Counted from the stretch's first letter, positions 16,333-25,697 are shown. The stretch is DNA of 64,000 nucleotides from Sphingobium sp. CR2-8 (GCF_035818615.1 NZ_JAYKZY010000003.1:1-64000), one strand, 5' to 3'. Numbers and translations are program-made. The notes: a model not told the origin generated them from the letters alone.

Positions 16333-17268
16333 ATGGGACGCATCACCGACAATCGGACCGACGTCTATCAGGAGATCACCGACCAGATGATTGCCATGAT
16401 CGAGGCTGGCACCCGGCCTTGGTCCAAATCATGGAACGGCAGCACCGCCCCCAACATCCCGCTGCGCTCGACCGGGGTTCCGTATCGCGGCATCAACGTC
16501 CTGACCTTGTGGGTGGCCTCAATGACCAAGGGCTATGCCTCCCCCCATTGGTTGACCTTCAAACAGGCGCTCGCGCTGGGCGGTTGTGTCCGCAAGGGCG
16601 AAAAGGGATCAACCGTGGTCTATGCCAACAAGATCGTGGTGGGCGACGGCAAAGGCCGCGAAGTGAGCAGCGAACAGGGCGAGGACGGCAGGCGGCAGGT
16701 CGCGTTCCTGAAACGCTACACGGTTTTCAATTCGGAGCAGATCGACGGCATCGAAACGCAGTATCCCATGCCCGAACCGATCATCACCGCCACCAATCCC
16801 CATGACCGGGACGCGGAGCTTGATACGTTCTTTGGCCGGGTGCCCGTCACCATTCGCCATCATGGTTCGCAGCCCTATTATCAGCCGACCGGCGATCATG
16901 TCGTCATGCCAGCATTCGCCGACTTCCATACCAGCGACGATTATTATTCGACCCTTGCGCACGAACTTTGTCACGCCAGCGGCCATGTGGATCGGCTTGC
17001 CCGGCCCACCCTCATTTCCACGAAGCGCGAAGACTATGCGCGTGAAGAACTGGTGGCCGAGCTGGGGGCCGCGTTCGTCAGCGGCGCGATCGGCATCAAA
17101 CTCCACGACCGCGAGGATCATGCAGCCTATCTGGCAAACTGGCTGTCTGCCCTTCGCAACGATAAGCGGTGCATCTTCACCGCTGCGCGCCAAGCACAGG
17201 ATGCGGCCGACTGGCTGCTCCGCCACATGGGAGCGGAAAGCAGTGCACCTCTTGAGGAGGTGGCCTGA
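16333..17268 (+). CDS. ardC: ArdC-like antirestriction protein (ssDNA-binding domain plus zincin metallopeptidase)
   Basis: A 311-residue protein starting at the ATG at 16333 (MGRITDNRTDVYQEITDQMI). The N-terminal part is the ArdC/DUF1738 single-strand DNA-binding domain (MIEAGTRPWSKSWNG, PYRGINVLTLW, WLTFKQALALGG, VRKGEKGSTVVY). The C-terminal half is a zincin-like domain with LAHELCHASGH (HExxH) followed by the downstream glutamate in REELVAELGAAF. ArdC proteins protect incoming plasmid DNA from restriction during establishment. The gene stands alone behind the structured leader and is followed by strong hairpins. Confidence 0.92.
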   Translation: MGRITDNRTDVYQEITDQMIAMIEAGTRPWSKSWNGSTAPNIPLRSTGVPYRGINVLTLWVASMTKGYASPHWLTFKQALALGGCVRKGEKGSTVVYANKIVVGDGKGREVSSEQGEDGRRQVAFLKRYTVFNSEQIDGIETQYPMPEPIITATNPHDRDAELDTFFGRVPVTIRHHGSQPYYQPTGDHVVMPAFADFHTSDDYYSTLAHELCHASGHVDRLARPTLISTKREDYAREELVAELGAAFVSGAIGIKLHDREDHAAYLANWLSALRNDKRCIFTAARQAQDAADWLLRHMGAESSAPLEEVA

Positions 17269-17281
17269 CGGCTGAAACAGT

Positions 17282-17352
17282 CCCGGCCCGTCAGGGCCGG
17301 GGCGCGCCCGAAAATCTTGCGCCGCCCACCCGCAAGCGACCGGGCGGCGCAA
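17282..17352 (+). terminator. tandem hairpins after ardC
   Basis: Two perfect stem-loops just past the ardC stop: 17282-17301 (CCCGGCCC/GGGCCGGG, four-base loop) and 17317-17352 (11-bp arms TTGCGCCGCCC and GGGCGGCGCAA). There is no clean T-tract, so they may act as a factor-assisted terminator or RNA/DNA structure between convergent ardC and czcD. Confidence 0.5.
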
Positions 17353-17378
17353 ACAGGATGACGAGCCTCAAGGGAAGG

Positions 17379-17400
17379 AGGTGTGGCATATGGCACACCT
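17379..17400. promoter_or_regulatory. near-palindrome related to the CACGTG motif
   Basis: The outer arms AGGTGTG and CACACCT enclose a CATATG centre. It resembles the dispersed TGTGCCACGTGGCACA element but with a changed core. It lies between ardC and czcD. Confidence 0.25.
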
Positions 17401-17418
17401 TCCAAGGTTATGACGGAT

Positions 17419-18342
17419 TCAGGGGTGAAGGTGCTCGTCGGCCTCGCATTGCTGCTGCGGTCCTTCGGTCTGGATCGTGCTGTGTTCGATCTCATATTTG
17501 GTGCGCAAGACCGCTTGAACCGCACTGCGCGTCCCATCGACATCTGCACCATCCTCCAGAACCACATGCACAGTGCAGCTCACGTCATCGTTGCTCATCG
17601 ACCAGACGTGAAGATCATGGAGGTCGGCCACTCCTGGAACTTTGGCGATCGCCATGCGCAGTTCGCCGAGTTTCAGCCCACCAGGAACGCCTTCGAGCAG
17701 GACATTGGTGGTGTCCTTAAGCAGCACCCATGTTCGGGGCAGAACCCATAAGCCGATCGCGACCGCAACGATCGGATCTATCCACGTCCAACCCGTAAAC
17801 CGGATCACGACGGCGCCCAGAATGACGCCGACCGAGCCGATCATGTCAGCCCATACCTCCAGATAGGCGCCCTTCACATTGAAGCTGGCGTCCTTGCCGG
17901 CAGTCAGCAGACGCATCGAAAGAAGGTTCACCGCTAGGCCGATCGCGGCGACGATCATCATGCCCCAGGATTGAACCTCCTGGGGCGAATTGAACCGCTT
18001 GATCGCCTCGACCAGCACATAGATGGCAATCGCGAACAGCAGCACCGCATTGAATGCCGCCGCCAGGATCTCGAAACGCCGATAGCCGAACGTCCGCTTG
18101 TCGTCGGCCGACTTGCTTCCGACCTTGATCGCCATGAGCGCGATCACCAGCGCCGCGACATCGGTCATCATGTGCGCAGCGTCCGATAGCAGCGCCAGGC
18201 TGTTGAACACAAACCCACCGATCACTTCCGCAACGAGGTAGGTCGCTGTCAGCGCCAGCGCCCAACCCAGCATCTTCGCGTTGGCGCCTGCGGTATGGTC
18301 ATGACTATGGCCTTCGGCCCCGTGTGCATGGCCCGCACTCAT
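17419..18342 (-). CDS. czcD: CzcD-like cation diffusion facilitator
   Basis: Inner-membrane proton-coupled exporter of Zn/Co/Cd-type cations. The 307-residue protein has a His-rich N-terminus (HAHGAEGHSHDH). Six membrane segments follow, with metal-site motifs in TM2 (LLSDAAHMMTDV: D and HxxxD) and TM5 (VWADMIGSVGVILGA: DxxxD-like). The C-terminal cytoplasmic domain contains LHDLHVWSMS. It is the last gene of the czc cluster, 81 bases after czcA, and likely limits cytoplasmic metal alongside the CzcCBA pump. Confidence 0.92.
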   Translation of the reverse strand: MSAGHAHGAEGHSHDHTAGANAKMLGWALALTATYLVAEVIGGFVFNSLALLSDAAHMMTDVAALVIALMAIKVGSKSADDKRTFGYRRFEILAAAFNAVLLFAIAIYVLVEAIKRFNSPQEVQSWGMMIVAAIGLAVNLLSMRLLTAGKDASFNVKGAYLEVWADMIGSVGVILGAVVIRFTGWTWIDPIVAVAIGLWVLPRTWVLLKDTTNVLLEGVPGGLKLGELRMAIAKVPGVADLHDLHVWSMSNDDVSCTVHVVLEDGADVDGTRSAVQAVLRTKYEIEHSTIQTEGPQQQCEADEHLHP

Positions 18343-18423
18343 TGGTCGGCTCCCTGTGAAGCAAACGCTGTGCCCCCGAGCGGCAACAGCGCTGGTATCT
18401 GAAGTCCCTGCATATCTTCTCTC

Positions 18424-21400
18424 CTAGCGCGCGTTGCCAACAGTCGGTTCCGTTTCGGCGTTCTGGTTCGTGGTGACGAGACGCTGTCCGAACCGCGCAT
18501 AGAGCGTCGGCAGTACAAACAGGGTCAGGAGGGTCGCCGAGATCAGCCCGCCAATGACGACCGTTGCCAGCGGCTTTTGCACCTCTGCCCCTGCGCCCGT
18601 CGCGAACGCCATCGGGACGAAGCCAAGGCTTGCAACCAATGCCGTCATCACCACAGGACGAAGCCGTTGGATCGCCCCCGTCCTCGCCGCTTCTGCCCGG
18701 TCCATGCCGGAGCGGATTAGATCCTGCACCGAGCTGACCATGACGAGACCATTGAGGACCGCGATCCCCGAGAGTGCGATGAAGCCCACCGCCGCCGAGA
18801 TGGAGAAATCCATGCCCCGGACGAACAGCAGCAGGACGCCGCCGACCAGTGCGAAGGGAACGCCGGTGAACACAATCGCCGCGTCGCGGGCCGAGCCGAG
18901 CGCCCCGTAAAGCAGCAGCATGATGAGCACGAAGCACGCTGGGATGACAAGCTGAAGCCGCTGGCTGGCGGACTCCAGATTTTCAAACTGGCCGCCCCAT
19001 TCCAGATAGCTGCCGGCAGGCAGGCGCACGCCATTGGCTACAGCCGCCTGCGCATCGGCAACCACGCTGCCGACATCGCGTCCCCGCACATTGGCTTGGA
19101 CGACGACCCGGCGTTTGCCATTCTCCCGGCTGATCTGGTTCGGCCCGTCCACAACGCCGATGCTCGCGACGCTGGATAGTGGCACATAGCCGCCTCCGGC
19201 GACCGGCACCTGTACCTGTTCGAGTTGGCGCAGGTCAGCGCGCTGCGCGTCCGACAAGCGTATCACCACCGGGAAGCGACGATCACCCTCGAAGATCATC
19301 CCAGCCTCGCGGCCGCCGATCGTCGCGGTGATCGTGTCCTGCACGTCCTGGGCAGTCACGCCGACCCGCGCCATCGCATCGCGATTGACTCTGATGTCCA
19401 GCATGGGAAGCCCGGTCGTCTGCTCGACCTTCACGTCGGCCGCGCCTTGTGTCTTGCGCAGAGCGGTGGCGATCTGTTCGGCGGTGCGGTTCATGCTCGT
19501 GAAGTCGTCACCGAACACTTTGACCGCGATGTCGCCGCGCACACCGGCAATCAGTTCATTGAACCGCATCTGGATTGGCTGCGTGATCTCATAGGCATTG
19601 CCGGGAATCTTGCCGAGCTGGCCTTCCAGACGCTCGACCAGTTCCGCCTTGGGAAGCTTCGGATCAGGCCATTGATCACGCGGCTTGAGAATGACGAACA
19701 TATCCGTCGCGTTGGGTGGCATCGGGTCCGACGCCAGTTCGGCCGTACCTGTCTTGGAAAAGACGAAGCGCACTTCGGGCTGCTTCGCCACGAGCTTTTC
19801 GAGCGGCACCTGCATGGCCTGGCTCTGTTGCACGGAGGTCGCCGGGATGCGCAGGGCCTGGATGAGCAGATCGCCTTCGTCGAGCTGGGGAAGGAAGACC
19901 TGGCCCAGTGTGGTGAAGGCCAGGGCCGCCACAACGAGGCTGACCACGCTGGCGCCGATCGTGAGAGATGGGCGCTTCATGGCCTTCTCAAGACCCGGTT
20001 CGTACCGGGCTTTCAGCCATGAGATGATGCGGCCATCCTTCTCTTCGACACGCCTGGAAAGCCAGATGGCAATGGCGGCAGGAACGAACGTCAGCGACAA
20101 GGCAAAGGCGAACAGCAGCGCGATGATCACGGTCAGCGCCATCGGGACGAAGGTTTTGCCCTCTACGCCGGTCAGGGTGAGCAGTGGGACATAAACGAGG
20201 ATGATGATCGCCTGCCCATAGACCGAGGGCCGGATCATCTCGCGCGCAGCAGTCGCAACCGCCTCCAAACGCTCCTTTACACTCAGCAGTCGGCCTTCAT
20301 GATGCTGTTGCTCGGCAAGACGGCGCAATGCGTTCTCGACGATGATGACGGCGCCATCGACGATCAGGCCGAAGTCGAGTGCCCCAAGGCTCATCAGATT
20401 TGCCGAGACGCCCAGGCGCAGCATGCCAAAGCCCGTCAGCATCATCGTCACCGGGATCACGGCAGCGGCGATCAGCGCGGCGCGAAAGTTGCCGAGCAGC
20501 AAAAACAGCACCACGATGACGAGCAAGGCCCCTTCGCCAAGATTTTTCGCCACCGTCTTGATCGTCGAGTTGACCAGCGCGGTACGGTCCAGCACCGGCT
20601 GCACCACCACATCTGGCGGCAGCGAGGCATTGATCTCCTTCAGTCGGTCGGCAACCGCAGTCGCGACATTGCGGCTATTTTCGCCGATCCGCATCACTGC
20701 GGTGCCGACGACCACTTCCGTCCCGTTCTCGGAAGCCGACCCCATGCGGATCGCCTGACCATTGCGCACAGTCGCCACCTGATCGAGCGTGATCGGCACG
20801 CCTTCGCGCGTGGCGATTACGGTACGCGACAGTTCGGTGGCATTCCGCACCAGTGCGTCGGAGCGCACGGCCAGGCCCTCGCCGTTGCGATCGACAAAGC
20901 CGCCACCTACGCTGGTGTTGTTCTTCTCAAGCGCAGTGCCAAGTTCGGTCAACGTGATCTTGAGCGATGCCAGCTTCTGGACATCGGGGATGACCAGATA
21001 CTGCTTTGCATAGCCGCCGATGGAATCGACGCCGGCAAGCCCGGGGGTGTTTTTCAGGAGTGGGGTAACGATCCAGTCCTGAGCGGTACGAAGATAGGTC
21101 GCTTTGTCTTGCTCGCTGGTCAGCCGCTCGCCTTCCGGCGTGATGTAGCTGCCATCGGGCTGCTGTCCGGGTTCGCCGGGCCGGTGCTTGTCATCCTGGC
21201 GATGATCGAGGCGAACGGTCCACATATAGACTTCGCCCAGGCCTGTCGCGATCGGTCCCATTTCCGGGTTCACGCCCGCAGGCAGGTTTTCGCCGACGCC
21301 TTGCAAGCGTTCGCCGACCTGTTGGCGGGCGAAATAGATGTCGGTGGACTCGTCGAAGACCGCCGTTATCTGCGCGAAACCGTTGCGGCTGAGCGAGCGC

Positions 21401-21645
21401 GTATTTTCAAGACCGGGAATCCCGGCGAGCGCGGTTTCGATCGGGAACGATACCTGCTTCTCGACCAGCTCGGGCGAGAGCGCAGGCGCGCGAACGTTGA
21501 TCTGGACCTGGTTGTTGGTGATGTCGGGCACCGCGTCGATCGGAAGCCGATAGAGCGAAAAGGCACCGATGATGGTGGCAACGGCGGTGAGCAGCAGGAC
21601 GAGCCAGCGTTTCTCGACAGCCCAAGTGACTATGGGTGCGATCAT
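18424..21645 (-). CDS. czcA: CzcA-type heavy-metal RND transporter
   Basis: Proton-driven pump protein of a tripartite CzcCBA efflux system. From the ATG at 21645 (MIAPIVTWAVEKRW) it has 1073 residues. Twelve membrane segments are in the RND arrangement; TM4 carries the DFGLIVDGAVIIVEN motif with the proton-relay acidic residues of heavy-metal pumps. The porter loops contain PDITNNQVQINVRAP and VFDESTDIYFARQQVGERLQ, typical of CzcA/CusA. The motif in TM4 groups it with Zn/Co/Cd pumps rather than Cu/Ag pumps. It follows czcB by four bases. Confidence 0.95.
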   Translation of the reverse strand: MIAPIVTWAVEKRWLVLLLTAVATIIGAFSLYRLPIDAVPDITNNQVQINVRAPALSPELVEKQVSFPIETALAGIPGLENTRSLSRNGFAQITAVFDESTDIYFARQQVGERLQGVGENLPAGVNPEMGPIATGLGEVYMWTVRLDHRQDDKHRPGEPGQQPDGSYITPEGERLTSEQDKATYLRTAQDWIVTPLLKNTPGLAGVDSIGGYAKQYLVIPDVQKLASLKITLTELGTALEKNNTSVGGGFVDRNGEGLAVRSDALVRNATELSRTVIATREGVPITLDQVATVRNGQAIRMGSASENGTEVVVGTAVMRIGENSRNVATAVADRLKEINASLPPDVVVQPVLDRTALVNSTIKTVAKNLGEGALLVIVVLFLLLGNFRAALIAAAVIPVTMMLTGFGMLRLGVSANLMSLGALDFGLIVDGAVIIVENALRRLAEQQHHEGRLLSVKERLEAVATAAREMIRPSVYGQAIIILVYVPLLTLTGVEGKTFVPMALTVIIALLFAFALSLTFVPAAIAIWLSRRVEEKDGRIISWLKARYEPGLEKAMKRPSLTIGASVVSLVVAALAFTTLGQVFLPQLDEGDLLIQALRIPATSVQQSQAMQVPLEKLVAKQPEVRFVFSKTGTAELASDPMPPNATDMFVILKPRDQWPDPKLPKAELVERLEGQLGKIPGNAYEITQPIQMRFNELIAGVRGDIAVKVFGDDFTSMNRTAEQIATALRKTQGAADVKVEQTTGLPMLDIRVNRDAMARVGVTAQDVQDTITATIGGREAGMIFEGDRRFPVVIRLSDAQRADLRQLEQVQVPVAGGGYVPLSSVASIGVVDGPNQISRENGKRRVVVQANVRGRDVGSVVADAQAAVANGVRLPAGSYLEWGGQFENLESASQRLQLVIPACFVLIMLLLYGALGSARDAAIVFTGVPFALVGGVLLLFVRGMDFSISAAVGFIALSGIAVLNGLVMVSSVQDLIRSGMDRAEAARTGAIQRLRPVVMTALVASLGFVPMAFATGAGAEVQKPLATVVIGGLISATLLTLFVLPTLYARFGQRLVTTNQNAETEPTVGNAR

Positions 21646-21649
21646 GACA

Positions 21650-22828
21650 TCAATCCTCGTGCGCCGCTTCGCCCTTGCCGAGTTCGGCTTTGAGCGTGAA
21701 GCTGCCAGTGGTGGCGATCTGTTCGCGACCCGTAAGACCAGAGCGGACGATGACGGTATCGCCGGCAGCGTCACCCAGCGTCACAGGGGTCGCCTGGAAC
21801 CCCTTGGGGGTGCGGACGAACACGACCGACTTTCCTTCGACAGTCTGGACGGCCGTGGTTGGTACGCGGATTGCATTGCTGCCACCGCTGCCACTAAGCT
21901 GCACGGCGGCCGTGACCGGCTCGCCGACGCGCCATTGGCTGGCCCCATTGTCGAGTGTCGCGATCACCGGAACCTGCCGCGTCTGCGGATCGAGCGCAGG
22001 CGACACAAAGCTGATGCGGGCGGTGCCTTGTCGACCCGGCGCCTTCACTGTGACGACATTGCCAGGCTTCACCCTGCCCGCGTCTTCGGGCTTGAGGTTG
22101 AGCGCAAGCGACACCCGGCTAAGATTGGCGATGCGGTAGAGTTCGGCATCGGCTGTAACGGTCTGTCCCAGCACCACCGGACGCGCGATGATCTGCCCAG
22201 CGATCGGGGCGGTAATGCCAAGACGGTTTAGTCCACCCCCGCCCCCGCCGCCGCCAGCGGCCGAAACCTGGCTTTGCGCCTGCGCGTAAGCGATACGCGC
22301 TTCGGTTGCCGCCGTGCGCGCGGCAATCAGATCCTGTTCGGGCGAGACCCGCTGCGCGAACAGCCGCTGTTCACGCGCGAGGTTGGAATTGGCCAGCGCG
22401 AGACGGGCACGCGACGCCTCGACTTCGCCCTTGAGCTGGGCTGCCTCGCGGCTTTCGATCACCGCAACGGTCTCTCCCCTGCCGACCGACTGCCCCAGGT
22501 TGCGGGTCAATGCGACGACACGGCCGCCGATCGCGGCCGAGACGACCTGTGTTCCTTGCGGGTCGCCCTCGATTGTCGCAGGCAATTCGATCGTGCCAGC
22601 TCCGCCCGTCATCGCGCGACCGATCTGAACGCCAGCAGCGGTGATCTGTTCGGCTGAAAGCGTAATCGCGCCTTCATCGGCGTGTGCGTCTTTCTTTCCA
22701 GCACCTTGCGCTTCGGCGCCAGCTTCGTTGGCCGTGGCGGCATCGCCGCGCTCCGCGCTGCCGCCACAGGCGGAAAGGGACAGGGCAACGGCGAGCGGCA
22801 GTGCGCCGCCCATAAGAATGGTCTTCAT
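21650..22828 (-). CDS. czcB: CzcB-type periplasmic adaptor lipoprotein
   Basis: Membrane fusion protein linking CzcA to the outer-membrane channel. The 392-residue protein starts with a lipoprotein signal (ALSLSACGG, Cys about 21) and an acidic linker. It continues with the barrel-sandwich and lipoyl-like part (SAAIGGRVVALTRNLGQSVG), a helical hairpin (ESREAAQLKGEVEASRARL to AYAQAQSQVSAAGG) and beta-barrel domains. A Gly run near the hairpin end is unusual but in frame. It overlaps czcC (ATGA). Confidence 0.93.
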   Translation of the reverse strand: MKTILMGGALPLAVALSLSACGGSAERGDAATANEAGAEAQGAGKKDAHADEGAITLSAEQITAAGVQIGRAMTGGAGTIELPATIEGDPQGTQVVSAAIGGRVVALTRNLGQSVGRGETVAVIESREAAQLKGEVEASRARLALANSNLAREQRLFAQRVSPEQDLIAARTAATEARIAYAQAQSQVSAAGGGGGGGGLNRLGITAPIAGQIIARPVVLGQTVTADAELYRIANLSRVSLALNLKPEDAGRVKPGNVVTVKAPGRQGTARISFVSPALDPQTRQVPVIATLDNGASQWRVGEPVTAAVQLSGSGGSNAIRVPTTAVQTVEGKSVVFVRTPKGFQATPVTLGDAAGDTVIVRSGLTGREQIATTGSFTLKAELGKGEAAHED

Positions 22829-24114
22829 CGGTTGGTGTCCCCCTGAATCATTGTCGTCGGCGCGGCGGCTGTCAGCCGCTCCAATCGCGCACGGGCGTTT
22901 TGATAGTTGGCGAGCGCGTCGATCGCGGCGACGCGCGTTTCGGCAAGGGTGCGTTCGGCATCGAGGAGATCGAGCTGGCCGAACTTGCCTTCGCGGTAGC
23001 CGATCCTTGCGATTCTGGCGGCTTCCTGTGCCGCCGCCAGCGCTGGCCCCGCGGCCGCGCGTGCGGTGGTCGCTGCATTTGCGGCCTCTGCCTGCGCATC
23101 GGTGATCGCCTGCTCGACATCGAGCGCGGTGACGCGCCGCATTGCTTCGGCCTGCGTGCGCTCCGCGCTCGCCTGCGCGATGGCGGCGCGGCCATTGTTG
23201 AACAGCGGTATCGGAATGGAAATGGCGAATACCGCAGCGGTATCGTTGGTGGCTTCTAGCCGTCGCAAGGCAGGCCCGACATTGAGATCTGGCACCCGAT
23301 TGGCACGCGCAAGCCGTATGCCGGCATCGGCAATGGCAAGATCGGCGTCCGCTGCCGCTAGCGCCAATGTCCCTTCGGTCTGCGGTGGTGGCAACGGGCC
23401 AAAGGTCGATGCTGGCAGTCGATCGAGCAGCCCGGCGTCGAGTGTGCCATCGATCGGTCGGCCGATCCGGCGCGCCAGATTGGCCCGCGCGGCGTCCGCA
23501 AGCCGCGCCAGCCTTTCGACATTGGCATCGGCATTGATCCTGGTGACATCGGCGCGCTGTTGTTCGAGCGGCGAGGCACGGCCCGCCTGGACCCGTACCC
23601 CGGCGCCGCGAAGCACTTCGGCGGCGATCCGTGCCTGATCGCGCGCCGTCACGAGCCTGCGTTCAGCCGCGATGGCCTCGACGTAAAGCTGCGTGACTTG
23701 CAGGCGAATGTCGCTTGCGGCGACAGCCGCCTGCAGTTCGGCACGTGATAGCTGTGCGCTGGCAACTGCAACGCGGGCGCCGCGCTTGCCACCAAGCTCG
23801 ATCGGGATTGCGACACCGAAGGTCGTCTCGGCGCTTTGCAGCCCCTTGTAGGGACCAGAGCCGGCCACGTTCTCGACCTGCCCCTGGACGACGGGATTAG
23901 GCCGTAAGCCCGCCACTGTGCGACCAGCCCTGGCCGCCTCGATTGCAGCGGTTGCGGCATCGGCAGCCGGTGCCGTTCCACCTGCGGCTAAAACAGCCTG
24001 ATCGAGGGTATAAACGGGAAGCGGCTGTGCCGCTCCCGCCATCGGCGCTTGCTGCGCCTGCGCCATTGATGCGCAGGACGCCGCGGCCATGAAGGCCACG
24101 AACATCTTTTTCAT
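22825..24114 (-). CDS. czcC: CzcC-type outer-membrane efflux channel
   Basis: TolC-family outer-membrane factor of the CzcCBA pump. The 429-residue protein has a signal peptide (ending SMAQA), then long amphipathic helices rich in Ala/Arg with two OEP repeats. They contain IEAARAGRTVAGLRPNPVVQ, GKRGARVAVASAQLSRAELQ in the first half and IRLARANRVPDLNVGPALRR in the second. Length is normal. It is the first of the three structural pump genes and is separated by 55 bases from the small periplasmic gene upstream. Confidence 0.93.
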   Translation of the reverse strand: MKKMFVAFMAAASCASMAQAQQAPMAGAAQPLPVYTLDQAVLAAGGTAPAADAATAAIEAARAGRTVAGLRPNPVVQGQVENVAGSGPYKGLQSAETTFGVAIPIELGGKRGARVAVASAQLSRAELQAAVAASDIRLQVTQLYVEAIAAERRLVTARDQARIAAEVLRGAGVRVQAGRASPLEQQRADVTRINADANVERLARLADAARANLARRIGRPIDGTLDAGLLDRLPASTFGPLPPPQTEGTLALAAADADLAIADAGIRLARANRVPDLNVGPALRRLEATNDTAAVFAISIPIPLFNNGRAAIAQASAERTQAEAMRRVTALDVEQAITDAQAEAANAATTARAAAGPALAAAQEAARIARIGYREGKFGQLDLLDAERTLAETRVAAIDALANYQNARARLERLTAAAPTTMIQGDTNR

Positions 24115-24169
24115 TTTCTGGTGATCCTGACAAAATACGTCTGGTCAGCGAGGCTGACCGGCGGCCTTG

Positions 24170-24538
24170 TCAGAGGGCGGGAGGCCTCAATGCAGGGCCA
24201 GCCCGATAGGACGCAAGTGCGCTTTGCGGCACAGGAAACGGGTGCAGGCCACTTGCTGGGCCCACCGAATAAAGATCGCTCACGTCCGCAATGTTCAGCG
24301 TTGGACCATGACAGGTGCTGTGATGATGCGGCACGGCCTTGTCGCTGTCGCCCTGCGATTGATCGGCATCGCCATCTTCATGCACGACGCCGGCGCAATC
24401 CACCATGAGCTGCCCGGAAACTTCGCGCGCATGAACCGTCGCCGTCAGCACCAGCGACGACGCGATCATGACCAGCAGCAGTGAGCAGAGCTTGCGCAGC
24501 ATGCCGGGTGATCTAGTCGAGATGCCGCCGAGTGTCAT
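24170..24538 (-). CDS. small exported protein of the czc cluster
   Basis: From the ATG at 24538 this is a 122-residue protein with a hydrophobic export segment (LLLVMIASSLVLTATVHA). A short mature part has scattered His, Asp and Cys: VDCAGVVHEDGDADQSQG and PHHHSTCHG. The metal-ligand-rich stretch and the location between a CDF exporter and czcC suggest periplasmic metal binding or sensing. It does not match a family I can name. Confidence 0.65.
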   Translation of the reverse strand: MTLGGISTRSPGMLRKLCSLLLVMIASSLVLTATVHAREVSGQLMVDCAGVVHEDGDADQSQGDSDKAVPHHHSTCHGPTLNIADVSDLYSVGPASGLHPFPVPQSALASYRAGPALRPPAL

Positions 24539-24542
24539 CGTA

Positions 24543-25184
24543 TTAGTTCGCAGACAACGGCTTGGCGGCGCGCCATGCGCGGGTCGCCTCGCGCAGCACA
24601 CGCCAGGCCGAGCGTAGAAAAATGAGGGCGATCACGCCGCCGACCAGAATATCCGGCCAAGCCGATCCGGTCGCGCCTACCAGCACTGCCGCGATCAGCA
24701 CGCCGATATTGGCGAAGACATCGTTGCGCGAGCATTCGAATGTACTCGACATATTCACGTTCTGCGATCGAAACTGCCAAAGCAGCGAAAGGCATAGGAG
24801 GTTGGCGATGAGCGCAATGCTGCCGAAGGCGAGCATCAGGGTCGATGAAGGCGGCACGCCGTTCACCAGCTTGTCCGCAATCTCAACCACGACCGCGATG
24901 CCGAAGACGAGGATGATGCCGCCCTTGGCTAGCGCTGCGCCTGCTTCCCATCGTGGCCCTCGGCTCAAGGCATAAAGGCTCAGCGCATATACGAAGGCGT
25001 CGCCGAGCATATCGACAGAGTCCGCCATCAGCGCCGACGAGCGCGCGAAAACGCCCCCGCTGAACTCGGCGACGAACATGACGAAGTTGATAGCCATGAC
25101 CGTTATGAGAACACGGCGTTGGTCGGCTTTGCGGCCCAGTTCAGCGATCGTGTCGCTCTTTTTGGAACAGCAGTCGTCCGCCAT
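24543..25184 (-). CDS. CDF-type cation exporter, first gene of the metal operon
   Basis: A 213-residue cation transporter from the ATG at 25184 (MADDCCSKKSD). The N-terminal Cys-Cys pair may bind metal. The membrane region has LMADSVDMLGDAFVYALSLY (metal-site Asp residues of TM2) and CSRNDVFANIGVLIAAVLVG in TM5. It is shorter than CzcD and lacks the long cytoplasmic C-terminal domain. It lies directly under the MerR-type divergent promoter and starts the operon that continues to czcD. Confidence 0.83.
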   Translation of the reverse strand: MADDCCSKKSDTIAELGRKADQRRVLITVMAINFVMFVAEFSGGVFARSSALMADSVDMLGDAFVYALSLYALSRGPRWEAGAALAKGGIILVFGIAVVVEIADKLVNGVPPSSTLMLAFGSIALIANLLCLSLLWQFRSQNVNMSSTFECSRNDVFANIGVLIAAVLVGATGSAWPDILVGGVIALIFLRSAWRVLREATRAWRAAKPLSAN

Positions 25185-25254
25185 TTGATACCTCGATTCG
25201 CGTGTCGAGTACCCTATATGAACCCTCATCCTACTAGAGGGTCAAGGACCGCAG
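25185..25254 (-). promoter_or_regulatory. MerR-type (CadR/PbrR-like) promoter with 19-bp spacer and operator dyad
   Basis: Read on the minus strand, a -35 TTGACC and a -10 CATATA are separated by 19 bases, the overlong spacer typical of MerR-activated promoters. The dyad ACCCTC-N9-GAGGGT (about 25217-25237) sits within the spacer. It closely resembles cadmium/lead operators. It should drive the CDF-czcCBA-czcD operon, with the merR gene divergent. Confidence 0.8.
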
Positions 25255-25659
25255 ATGAAGATCGGTGTCATTGCCAGGCAAACCGGGCTGAAGATCGAAA
25301 CCATTCGCTTCTACGAGGCGGAAGGGCTGATTGCTGCCCCTGCCCGCAGCGATGGCAATTATCGCGTATATGACCGATCCCAGCTTGATCGACTGTCTTT
25401 CATCAAACGATCACGCGATCTGGGGCTCACTCTGGATCAGGTGCGCGATTTGCTCCGATTGGCTGATGATCCTCGCGGGTCGTGCGAGGGTGTGGACGAC
25501 ATCGTCGCTCTCCATATCGAGGAGATCGACCGGAAACTTGCTGACCTTACAGCCTTGCGCCGTGAGGTTGTGCGATGGGGTGGTGGCTGCGAAGCGACCA
25601 CGATTGCAGAATGCAAGGTGATCGATGCCCTGTCGTCAGGTGCGCCGGGACGAGCATGA
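25255..25659 (+). CDS. cadR: MerR-family heavy-metal regulator of the CadR/PbrR type
   Basis: A 134-residue activator-repressor. The N-terminal winged HTH is classic MerR (MKIGVIARQTGLKIETIRFY, then EGLIAAPARSDGNYRVY), followed by the dimerisation helix. Three cysteines, C77, C112 and C120, lie where CadR and PbrR bind Cd/Pb, in GSCEGV and GGCEATTIAECKV. It is transcribed away from the metal operon over the shared operator. The sensor type fits the CzcCBA pump. Cd, Pb or Zn as inducer is inferred. Confidence 0.9.
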   Translation: MKIGVIARQTGLKIETIRFYEAEGLIAAPARSDGNYRVYDRSQLDRLSFIKRSRDLGLTLDQVRDLLRLADDPRGSCEGVDDIVALHIEEIDRKLADLTALRREVVRWGGGCEATTIAECKVIDALSSGAPGRA

Positions 25660-25697
25660 TCCGATGCCCTGGTCGGTGGTTTTTTGAAGACCACAGT

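Noticed and set aside
17282..17301. Rho-independent terminator with T-tract after ardC
   Set aside because: The stem is strong but no run of T follows, so I only list it as terminator-like.
20299..21693. 464-codon open frame on the plus strand
   Set aside because: It is antisense to the strongly supported czcA gene; composition (many His, Arg, Gln, Asp) is typical of the complement of a high-GC gene.
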